A stretch of 64,000 bases of DNA, from NCBI GenBank assembly GCA_041667545.1, contig JBAYES010000003.1, forward strand, positions 3,300 through 67,299, read 5' to 3'. Of this stretch, positions 1-7,026 are shown piece after piece. The position numbers and the translations under genes were made by a program. Source of the stretch: SLID01 sp041667545 (GTDB taxonomy: Bacteria > Omnitrophota > Gorgyraeia > Tantalellales > Tantalellaceae). Each line of letters begins with the position of its first letter. Positions within the stretch are counted from its first letter, which is position 1. The notes beneath the pieces are model-generated. The model had not been told where the DNA came from. It saw only the letters and a list, made by a program, of their open reading frames with translations, and did not search any database.

Positions 1-315
1 GGATATTATTTCTTTAGCAAAAGGCGAGATAATGCCATCTGTGACGCAGTTATCAATATCTATGCCCACATACGGCAGATTGATAGCAAAGCCGATAGCG
101 TCAAGATTATCCGCTCGCTTAATGACCTCATCAAATGAATGCCATGTTTTTGGATCATTACACCGGGCGTTTTTACCGGTCAAAACATCAACAGGTATCT
201 TTTTATCCTTCTTGCCTTTTTGTGGTGTGAATTTGAAGCCTACCCAGATCGGCAGGTCTTTGAGAACTTGAGGAATATTTTCCCTGTTCTTCTCTTTTCT
301 TCTCTCTTTCTTCAT
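1..315 (-). CDS. Primase/polymerase-type replication protein, N-terminal fragment
   Basis: An ATG at 315 (GGAG eight bases upstream) opens a frame that stays open for 105 codons to base 1, so the gene is cut by the window edge. The translation contains WVGFKF, KIPVDVLTG, a conserved W-H-S-F stretch and the acidic block VGIDIDNC. This is the pattern of the N-terminal domain of phage/plasmid primase-polymerases (NrS-1 polymerase / bifunctional primase-like), where the D-I-D acidic residues bind metal. It probably primes replication of the first element. It lies 2 bp after the DUF5659 stop, so the two are probably co-transcribed. The family call rests on motif recognition; the catalytic C-terminal part is outside the window. 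Confidence 0.6.
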   Translation of the reverse strand, partial: MKKERRKEKNRENIPQVLKDLPIWVGFKFTPQKGKKDKKIPVDVLTGKNARCNDPKTWHSFDEVIKRADNLDAIGFAINLPYVGIDIDNCVTDGIISPFAKEIIS

Positions 316-317
316 TT

Positions 318-548
318 TTATGCTCCGTTCTGAAATATAAAGTCTTTAACCTTCCTGTAACATTGAAATAACTGCTCCTCTTTGGAGTTATTAAAAAACT
401 TATCCGCCAGCTTGCGTGTTTTCTCGGCATCACCAAAAAGAATTCGTTTCTGCCTGCCGGAACCGGATAAGCCTTTCATGTCGCACCCCTGTGATACGAG
501 GTACGTGGCTAAATAAATATTTCCCGCTTCAAAGTAATTTTCTTCCAT
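318..548 (-). CDS. DUF5659-like small protein
   Basis: 76 aa from an ATG at 548 with an AAGGAAAG ribosome site; longer in-frame starts lack one. The sequence has the layout of DUF5659: a short polar start, an IYLATYLVSQG helix, a glycine-rich turn, then ILFGDAEKTRKLADKFFNN and a C-terminal KVKDFIF helix. The function of DUF5659 is not known to me; such proteins sit next to replication genes of phages and integrative elements. A second, diverged member lies at 49252-49491 in the other small element, also near a replication ATPase. It ends 2 bp before the primase-like start. Confidence 0.6.
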   Translation of the reverse strand: MEENYFEAGNIYLATYLVSQGCDMKGLSGSGRQKRILFGDAEKTRKLADKFFNNSKEEQLFQCYRKVKDFIFQNGA

Positions 549-573
549 AATTCTTTCCTTTTCTTTGCCTGGA

Positions 574-1395
574 CTAGGTACATACAACTTTTTTTCTCGA
601 TTTGTTGCACCCATTTTCAGATATACGACGCGCCCCCGAAAACTGTCGGGATATATTTCCTTCATAGGGTATATACGACGTCTTTCTTAATTCTGTCCCC
701 CCCATACATACAGATTTTCCTGCCAAAATGTCGCGCTTGATCTTGAACTTTTTGCCCCTCACTATATACATACAGATTTTTTCCAAAAAGTGTCCCCCCT
801 TAGAGCGTATATACGTAAAAAATCTTCAAAATGTTGCAGGTGTTTTTAAAATTTTTCATCACCACCACCCTCAAAACGTATATACGGAAAAATTTCTCAA
901 AGTGTCTCACTCTTTTTTGCCTTTTTTCCAAAAACCTCTCCTTCAAAACATACATACGTCAAAATTCTTCAAAATGTTGCAGACTAAATTACAATTCTTG
1001 CTCCCACCGGGTACATACAACTTTTTTTGCCAAAGTGTCTCAGCCGTTCTAAATATACATTCCCCATAATTCTCAAAAGTGTCGGGATTATTTTCTCCTC
1101 AAAGCGTATATACCGAGTTTTTCCAAAAAGTGTCGGAATTATTTTGCCCATATTCGTGTATTCAGGATTTTTCCGAAAAGTGTCGGAATTATTTTCCCCC
1201 TATTAGTACATTCCGGTTTTTTCCGCAAAGTGTCGGAACTTTTTTTATTTTTTCTGCAACAAATCAGGAAAAAAAGTCGTATATACGTATTAGGGTGGGA
1301 CACTTTCGCTAAAAAAACTGTATATACGCAGTAGTAGACAAATTATTTAAAGAAAATCCCGACACTTTTGGCATTTTTACGGAATATATATATAT
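574..1395. repeat. Array of about 15 degenerate TATATACG / AAAAGTGTC repeats
   Basis: About 820 bp with no convincing gene, between leftward DUF5659 and rightward LSR1. A TAYATAC-type motif followed 10-20 bases later by (C)CAAAAAGTGTC and a T-rich tail recurs about 15 times at irregular 30-75 bp spacing, in diverged copies. The best-preserved stretch is 1075-1230, where the GTGTCGGAATTATTTT block appears three times almost unchanged. The last copies at 1280-1390 are partly inverted (GACACTTT). Related motifs occur before LSR2. It could be an operator or partition array, a regulator-binding region, or an origin; I cannot tell which. Confidence 0.7.
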
Positions 1396-1407
1396 GGGGG
1401 TATTAGC

Positions 1408-1434
1408 TTGACTTGTCCCAAGGAGTGTTATAGG
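1408..1434 (+). promoter_or_regulatory. Promoter-like block before LSR1
   Basis: TTGACT at 1408-1413 and TATAGG at 1429-1434 with a 15-bp spacer. The same TAGCTTGACTTG-N13-TATAGGG arrangement precedes LSR2 at 43524-43550 while the spacers differ, so the conserved part is functional. It could be a sigma70-type promoter with a short spacer, or a recombinase recognition site. An AAGGAGG ribosome site follows near 1446. Confidence 0.5.
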
Positions 1435-1460
1435 GGTGTTGTATTAAGGAGGTTTGAAAA

Positions 1461-3263
1461 ATGAGTGCAGAGAAGAAAAGAAAAAAGTTCGTAATTTACA
1501 CACGCTGTTCAACTGATGATCAGGCAAAAGGTGACTTCACCACGCTTGACGCACAGGCTCACCACTGCCGGAATATGCTTGAAGCGTTCGGTTATGAAAT
1601 GGCTGATTTCGGTGATAAAGGTATTATTAACGATGACGGTTATTCAGGCAAAGACCTGAACCGCCCCGGAATCCAGTCAATCCTTAAAGACATACAATCC
1701 AAAAAGTCGTTTGACGGAATCATATTTTTTAGGCTTGATAGGCTCACCAGAAACCCTCGTGACCTTTACGGCATGATCGATACCTTCAAGGCTGAAGATA
1801 TAGCCTTTTTATCCGTCAGAGAGAATCTTGATAGCACAACAGCCATAGGCAGAGTTGTGATCGGCATCATCGGCTTATTATCAGCCTTTGAGCGTGAACT
1901 TACAGGCGAACGTGTAAAAGCTTCAGCTATCGCAAGAGCAAGACAAGGAAAATGGGTAGCGGGTAAACCGCCTTACGGATACATACAAGTCAAAGACGGT
2001 GAAAGATTATCAAACGGTAGACAACCACACAAAATTGAACTTGATAAAAACCTTGCTCCTCATTTTAAGATGATCTTTGAAATGGCGGCTGATAACCATT
2101 CGCTCTCAACTATCGGCAACGAACTTATCAAAAGAGAAGTCCCCACAGCAAACGGCAACCTCTGGCGTAAACAGACTATTGCTAAAATACTAAAGAATCC
2201 ATTTTATAAAGGAATGATTTCATACTCAGGCGAGATAAATAAAGGCAATCACGAAGCAGTTGTAGATGAAGAATTATGGAGTAAAGCAAACAAGATAATA
2301 TCCGCAAGCCTACCCGGACACAGGTTCTTGAAAACAACTCTGGACTACAGCCATCTGTTAAAGGGCATTCTGTTCTGCGGAAAATGTGGGAGTTATTTTG
2401 TATCAACACACGCCCGAGGCAAAATGGGCAATAAGTTTTATTATTACGAATGCAGTCGAGCAAGACAAAAACTCGGATGCGATACTAAGCGCATATCAGC
2501 AACATCATTTGACCGGGCGGTTATTGACTTTTTAGGCAGGGCGTCCGAAGACCAGAATATTATTGTAAAAGCTATCGGGAACGCTATTGAGCATTCATCA
2601 ACACAACTCGATAAATACGATAAGGAAATCCGCCAGTTAAAAAAGAAACTCGACAAAGCCAAAGACTCTGCTGATAAACTGCTTAACCTTGCCATAGAAA
2701 AGGTTATCACCAAGGGACGGACTTATTCAGAAAAAATGGACACACTTGAAACCGAAATCACCGTTCTTGAAGATAAACTCGGAAAAGCCAAAGCCCGAAG
2801 GAAAGCCGCTGAGATGACCGCTAACTCGAACGAATACCTGCACGCAAACCTACAGCTTGCCATGAGATACCTCGATCAAGCCCCTCCAGACGCCCAAATC
2901 GCCCTTTTAAAGGCACTTATCAAGATACTCAAGGTTTATGACGATCATGTGAAGATGGAAATGTTTATAAACGAACCGAACGATGAACTTGTGCAGAACT
3001 TACCACTGAAAGAGCCCCAAAAACAACGAACCCCGCTCCTTCTTGAGGAACAGGGTTCGACTGAGCGTCAACAATGGCGGCTCAGCGGGAACTATAGACG
3101 AAAGTCACAACTCCAAGAAATACAACTACTTGTGAAACTTTACAAAAAGCGAAGTATGGGTGCTCTCATCTCATTAGGTAAACCAATCGATACTTCCCGC
3201 CGTTACGATAAAGGTATTCTATCACGAAACCGCGTAAAAGCCACCGAAACCGTAGTTTTATAA
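1461..3263 (+). CDS. Large serine recombinase (LSR1)
   Basis: 600 aa with the standard layout of phage-type large serine integrases. An N-terminal resolvase domain has the nucleophile in TRCS (Ser17), YSGKDLNRPG at 61-70 and RLDRLTR at 91-97. A recombinase domain follows at about 165-285, then a zinc ribbon with Cys306, Cys309, Cys331 and Cys340, and a coiled coil around 375-460. Start: ATG behind AAGGAGG. It is homologous to LSR2 until about residue 540, after which the C-termini diverge (DNA homology ends at 3080), so the last 60 codons may be read out of flanking DNA after integration. Expected role: site-specific integration and excision of the first element. Confidence 0.9.
   Translation: MSAEKKRKKFVIYTRCSTDDQAKGDFTTLDAQAHHCRNMLEAFGYEMADFGDKGIINDDGYSGKDLNRPGIQSILKDIQSKKSFDGIIFFRLDRLTRNPRDLYGMIDTFKAEDIAFLSVRENLDSTTAIGRVVIGIIGLLSAFERELTGERVKASAIARARQGKWVAGKPPYGYIQVKDGERLSNGRQPHKIELDKNLAPHFKMIFEMAADNHSLSTIGNELIKREVPTANGNLWRKQTIAKILKNPFYKGMISYSGEINKGNHEAVVDEELWSKANKIISASLPGHRFLKTTLDYSHLLKGILFCGKCGSYFVSTHARGKMGNKFYYYECSRARQKLGCDTKRISATSFDRAVIDFLGRASEDQNIIVKAIGNAIEHSSTQLDKYDKEIRQLKKKLDKAKDSADKLLNLAIEKVITKGRTYSEKMDTLETEITVLEDKLGKAKARRKAAEMTANSNEYLHANLQLAMRYLDQAPPDAQIALLKALIKILKVYDDHVKMEMFINEPNDELVQNLPLKEPQKQRTPLLLEEQGSTERQQWRLSGNYRRKSQLQEIQLLVKLYKKRSMGALISLGKPIDTSRRYDKGILSRNRVKATETVVL
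3027..3080. other. Candidate attachment-site region at the LSR1 3' end
   Basis: An imperfect dyad at 3027-3059 (CGAACCC ... GGGTTCG) is followed 15 bp later by TGGCGG at 3075-3080. The LSR2 gene has the same arrangement: dyad 45166-45208, GTTCG, 15 bp, TGGCGG at 45225-45230. Identity between the two genes stops right after TGGCGG, which at LSR2 is the CCA end of tRNA-Ser. I infer a hybrid att site here. Confidence 0.4.
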
Positions 3264-3346
3264 TGGGCCCCGTCGCCTCACCTTTATCCCTCTTAGACAC
3301 GTGGTACCAGCAAATCAGCTAATGTTGTAGGGGTTAGCATACCCTT

Positions 3347-4339
3347 CTACCAAAAGTTCTCTAACTCTTGTTTGGCACAAAATGCTTTATCAGCTTCGTC
3401 TTTGCTCGAATATGAGCCAAGTTTAAAATGAATAAAATGCTTCGATTTCTCATGAAGCTCAATTCCAACAATTGACCACTTACGATCAGCTCTTTCGCAC
3501 ATTACTAAAATTGATGATTTATCCTTAAGGATTATAGACTCCAAGACTGTGAGCTTGGGACAAATATCTTCATTATCACTATGCGCAAATATTGATCCAA
3601 CCCTAATATTCTGAAAGTATTCCCCAAGAGGATCATTTCCAAAATCTTGAGGGCAACATGGAAAATAGGCGCCCGCTCGCCACATATATTGTGCACACCA
3701 TGGTGTTAAGGCAAGATCTAAACCCGGTTCTCCAGCAAGACCAACTTCCCACTTTTGCAGAGGCTTATAAACTCCCTTCCCAAAAGTGCTATTGCAATTG
3801 CTGTCACCAGTTAATCTTGCGGGCTTATTATCAGAATTTGCCCAAACAGACATTCGCATCTTACAGTTTTGTGCCTCCTCAGGCGTTACCGTTCGCATCC
3901 ATGTAAAGTTCGGATCTCCTTGAAGATCATTTAGCATCGAAGGATTTTCAAGAAAAGCCTCAATACTACCGCATAAATATTCAATCTTTTTCCGGGTCAC
4001 TGGATTTTTAAGGGCATTCTCTAATCGAGTCAACCATCTCAGATTTTCAGGTCGATTATTCCTACAGTTTGTATCAATATGATCTACCACATGATTGGGG
4101 TCAGGCGACTCTCCGTGAAAAGCAGTGGCCACAATTCTATGAATGCGAACATTCGAAATATGCAAATATGGATTTGCTGAATTTTCCTTCCCGAACGTCC
4201 ATTTATTATCGTTGGCGCGCGCACGCTTGCCGTTTACTTGATGCCGCAATACCGCACCGTTGTCCCGGACGGAATATTTTTCGTTTTTATAGACACAAGT
4301 CTTTTCTTCATTGAAATTATTTATATCAGCATTCGTCAC
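3347..4339 (-). CDS. HNH endonuclease, homing-type
   Basis: 330 aa from a GTG at 4339 that has CAGGAG nine bases upstream; a TTG at 4378 would add 13 residues but has no good ribosome site. The N-terminal third carries an HNH_3-type core: IHRIVATAFHG, then VDHIDTNCRNNRPENLRW with the H-N-N residues, as in phage homing endonucleases. The C-terminal two thirds are unlike anything I recognise and may hold a DNA-binding region. It is the last gene of the leftward island and follows a second HNH gene. It could be a selfish passenger or a restriction nuclease of the island. Confidence 0.7.
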   Translation of the reverse strand: MTNADINNFNEEKTCVYKNEKYSVRDNGAVLRHQVNGKRARANDNKWTFGKENSANPYLHISNVRIHRIVATAFHGESPDPNHVVDHIDTNCRNNRPENLRWLTRLENALKNPVTRKKIEYLCGSIEAFLENPSMLNDLQGDPNFTWMRTVTPEEAQNCKMRMSVWANSDNKPARLTGDSNCNSTFGKGVYKPLQKWEVGLAGEPGLDLALTPWCAQYMWRAGAYFPCCPQDFGNDPLGEYFQNIRVGSIFAHSDNEDICPKLTVLESIILKDKSSILVMCERADRKWSIVGIELHEKSKHFIHFKLGSYSSKDEADKAFCAKQELENFW

Positions 4340-4431
4340 GTTATTTCGCTCCTGATAGAAGTCTGCTTGTGTGTCCAAAATTCCACGTTCTAGTCAGTTT
4401 TCAGGTTAGTTTTCCGGCTTCTATCCTCTAA

Positions 4432-4566
4432 CTATTCACCATCTTCCCATTTTGTCCGACAACAAGACCCTGCAACCCCTGCTTTAGCACGCTTAACCCC
4501 AACCCGGATGCCTGTAGACACACAGCCATCATGAATACGCTTGATGTCGTTTGCCCACTTATCCAT
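4432..4566 (-). CDS. Possible 44-aa ORF, or readthrough tail of the HNH gene
   Basis: The frame of the upstream HNH gene continues open for 57 codons past its amber stop (4609-4611) to a second TAG at 4432. Inside it an ATG at 4566 (MDKWANDIKRIHDG) has a GGAGG only 2 bases upstream, which is too close for a good start. Either this is a small gene, or the HNH gene once ended at 4432 and acquired an amber stop. Coding character is modest, so confidence is low. Confidence 0.25.
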   Translation of the reverse strand: MDKWANDIKRIHDGCVSTGIRVGVKRAKAGVAGSCCRTKWEDGE

Positions 4567-4608
4567 ATCCTCCAATTGAATTTCGTATATCCAAAAACTC
4601 CAACATGT

Positions 4609-5292
4609 CTACTCCCACCCGATCTCGCATGCAAGATATTCCCTGATAACAATTCGAATAGTTACCCCGCTACCCGTGAAAGCAAGATATCGATAGCGTT
4701 CAGGCTGAACGGTAATCCACAAAACCGAGCCGGGCTCATTCACAATTAAACGTTGCGAAGCACGGCTACCCACCTCTGGGAATACCACAGGCCTTGGCAC
4801 ATCCTCAAAAGAATCCCTCTTCTCTGAGTCCATAGCAATAAATGGCGTACAAGTAAACCTAACTGGATCACCCAATTGCGGCTCATTCAACTCATAAACC
4901 GCGTGTCCGCGCGCCAACTTCAATAGTACATTTTTAACACGAGGCAACTCGGCAGAGAACAATACTCCGTTATCTACTTCTTTTTGAGCCTGTTTGAATT
5001 TTGAAACCAGCGCAGGCTTTCTTTGTAAAATTGAACTGATTCTCTTTCGCTCAATAGCATTATAATCAATTGTTCCGCAAACAACGCATTCTATAAGACA
5101 TGCTAAATACTCTTCATCAAGGGAGAAACTCTCATTACACGATTGGCACGCAAAGGCTACCGATAAATTCGCAGGATAAGGTTTATCCAAAAAAACTTTG
5201 GAAGGAACGTGATCTCGCGTTTCTGTTCCTTTCCCGCAATGACAACAAAACCCGGACTGTCTTCTGTCTCCCAAATTCAACAACTGCTCCAT
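4609..5292 (-). CDS. HNH-type nuclease with zinc-binding cysteine pairs
   Basis: 227 aa. The N-terminus has CCHCGKGTETRDHVPSKVF followed by ACQSCNESFSLDEEYLACL, the CxxC/DH/CxxCN pattern of HNH nucleases that use a structural zinc. The rest is a probable target-recognition or partner-binding part with no motif I know. The ATG at 5292 has AAGG nine bases upstream; a GTG two codons earlier is closer to it. It lies 44 bp downstream of the GHKL ATPase gene and is probably in the same operon. It could supply DNA cleavage for the GHKL proteins. Confidence 0.65.
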   Translation of the reverse strand: MEQLLNLGDRRQSGFCCHCGKGTETRDHVPSKVFLDKPYPANLSVAFACQSCNESFSLDEEYLACLIECVVCGTIDYNAIERKRISSILQRKPALVSKFKQAQKEVDNGVLFSAELPRVKNVLLKLARGHAVYELNEPQLGDPVRFTCTPFIAMDSEKRDSFEDVPRPVVFPEVGSRASQRLIVNEPGSVLWITVQPERYRYLAFTGSGVTIRIVIREYLACEIGWE

Positions 5293-5342
5293 TGGCACAA
5301 TCCTTCAATAATTGAATTTATCATCAGAACCATGTTTAAATT

Positions 5343-6986
5343 TTATGATAAAAGTGTTTTAATCCGACCCTTAATATTCTCATAAACAGTGGTCAATTTT
5401 CTTTTGGCTTCATCCGTCAAGCGTGCAGTATGCATCAAAGCATCGCGTATCGGTTTATATTGCTTGGAATCGTTAGGAAGAGAATTTTGTCCTCCAGTCT
5501 TATCAACAAGATTCGCAAGACCCTGCATATCTAAATAACTTATATCGACATCTACGTGACGAATATCAATATTGATGCCACCTGCCACTTTATTTTGTGA
5601 CTCTCTTCGCTTCCATTCATTAATATCCCTCTGTGCTTCCGGAGATATCGTAATATTTTTTTCGGTGATGAATTTTCTGATTAAATTCTCCGAAATGAAA
5701 CAATCAGCATAAGATGCAAAGTTAAAGGCCGCATCTCCGGCTAACTCATTTACCCAACCATCGACTTTCTTTTTATTTGTAGCTTCTTTGGGAAGCACAA
5801 AATCTTCCGTTACCGCATTGAATAATTCTTCAGCTTTTCTTTCTTTTGTAGATATTATTGCATTATCCGGATCCCCATCGTTGCGATGCTTCCTGCGCCA
5901 AGTATCCCAATCGTTAAGAATTCTTCCGATAACTTTGTCGCGGAGAAAATCCAAGAATTCTTTGTATTTAGGATCATCGGCAACAATGCTTTCACGGCTA
6001 CTGGTAAATCTATCCATTCCGTCGTCCAAATCATTAAAATGGATCTGCCCATATAAGTAGCTTTCCACGACTCTAGCCGTCGGGATATGCTTAAGAATAT
6101 CTCTTTCCCGCAATCTTCCATTGACAAAAAGATCCACCCCGACCCTTTCGTCCATGGTGATTATCTTCAAATCGCGAGGTTTTTCTACCGAGGCGATAAA
6201 TCCCTTTATCCCGGCTTCTAATTTGAACTGACCGATCTCTTTCAGTTCGAAACTTTTGCATAACCTGTCGATATATGGGTCCCGGAGATCGTTTATTTTC
6301 CACAAGAACTGTGTACGTGAAGCCAGATCATCCAAACACTCATGAGTAACTAGTTCGTCTCCAATATAAATCTTAAAATTGGGATCAATCAGGGAAAATC
6401 GAAAGTACAACGCAACGATCTTTTTAAGAAATGCCAAGCTGTGCTTTATTCCATCTTTTATATTTTCGAAATGAATAATAGTTCCCTGATCGTTATCCTT
6501 TGTGAACTGCGCAAAAGCGTCCAGCTTCACATCTCCTAGCTGGTATTCTTTCGGAGTCAAATCGTCTGTAATAGCCTTATCCAAACCAGAGTTGTCTATG
6601 ACTCCTCCTATATAATCACCTCCAGCCTTCTTTGATATGACCGCGATTTTCTCAGCACAGGACAACAAAGCAAGCTTGCCTATACCCTTTCGCCCTATAT
6701 AAGGCCTGTTTTTATGGGGCGATGAATGTCCGTCCCTCCTTTTGGAGTATCCTATTTTCAAAAACTTATTCTGAAAATCATCAGCCGTCATTCCAATTCC
6801 ATCGTCCTTAATAAGAAAGCGCCCGTTCTCTTTATCAATATAAATATACACGCTCTCCGCATTGGCATCCCAAGCGTTCGATATAGCTTCCCCAAGCACA
6901 GTGGCAAAACTTCTGTACAAATTTCTCCCCAAATGATTTAGAACGCTTAGTGAAATCTCAAACGAAAATTTGTTGGTTTTCTTCAT
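5343..6986 (-). CDS. GHKL (MORC/HSP90-like) ATPase
   Basis: 547 aa. The Bergerat ATP-binding fold is clear: N-box GEAISNAWDANA (Glu33, Asn37), DDGIGM at 61-66 and IGRKGIGKLA at 97-106. Next comes a transducer-like domain, then a long helical C-terminal region with no nuclease motif. In GHKL proteins ATP binding closes a dimer clamp around DNA or a partner; MutL- and MORC-like members occur in restriction clusters. The start ATG has AAGGTG upstream. It lies 40 bp downstream of the GHKL-TIR gene and shares its N-terminal fold but lacks the TIR end, so the two may form a heteromeric clamp. Confidence 0.8.
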   Translation of the reverse strand: MKKTNKFSFEISLSVLNHLGRNLYRSFATVLGEAISNAWDANAESVYIYIDKENGRFLIKDDGIGMTADDFQNKFLKIGYSKRRDGHSSPHKNRPYIGRKGIGKLALLSCAEKIAVISKKAGGDYIGGVIDNSGLDKAITDDLTPKEYQLGDVKLDAFAQFTKDNDQGTIIHFENIKDGIKHSLAFLKKIVALYFRFSLIDPNFKIYIGDELVTHECLDDLASRTQFLWKINDLRDPYIDRLCKSFELKEIGQFKLEAGIKGFIASVEKPRDLKIITMDERVGVDLFVNGRLRERDILKHIPTARVVESYLYGQIHFNDLDDGMDRFTSSRESIVADDPKYKEFLDFLRDKVIGRILNDWDTWRRKHRNDGDPDNAIISTKERKAEELFNAVTEDFVLPKEATNKKKVDGWVNELAGDAAFNFASYADCFISENLIRKFITEKNITISPEAQRDINEWKRRESQNKVAGGINIDIRHVDVDISYLDMQGLANLVDKTGGQNSLPNDSKQYKPIRDALMHTARLTDEAKRKLTTVYENIKGRIKTLLS

Positions 6987-7026
6987 GCTTACACCTTATT
7001 TTTTTGCGCAACTAACACAGTCGGAA

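Larger units (their letters stand above)
1..3080. mobile_element. Right end of an upstream serine-recombinase element (partial)
   Basis: Two leftward genes (a primase-like fragment and a DUF5659 protein), a repeat array and a rightward large serine recombinase form a unit that mirrors the right end of the prophage at 43.4-45.2 kb: leftward phage genes, shared TATATACGCAG motifs, a promoter-like block, then the homologous recombinase. I infer a first element extending left of the window. The right boundary is set where homology between the two recombinase genes stops (TGGCGG at 3075-3080). The exact end is inference. Confidence 0.4.

Noticed and set aside
728..1312. Rightward ORFs of 70-113 codons across the repeat array
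   Set aside because: Their residues simply mirror the repeat units (F/S/K-rich low complexity), they have no ribosome sites and overlap each other in different frames.
574..1395. CRISPR array
   Set aside because: The repeats are strongly diverged, unit length varies from about 30 to 75 bp, spacers are not distinct from repeats, and there is no cas gene.
1461..3263. IS607-type transposon recombinase
   Set aside because: Gene order (catalytic domain first), 600-residue length, zinc ribbon and coiled coil identify a large phage-type integrase, and no TnpB partner exists.
3318..3350. Fragment of a tRNA-Ser variable arm (GTAGGGGTTAGCATACCC)
   Set aside because: Resembles the arm at 45.25 kb over fewer than 20 bases, with no acceptor, anticodon or T-arm around it; it also works as a simple hairpin after the HNH gene.
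4428..4652. 74-codon leftward ORF after the HNH gene
   Set aside because: Different frame from the plausible tail of the HNH gene, overlaps its end, no ribosome site.
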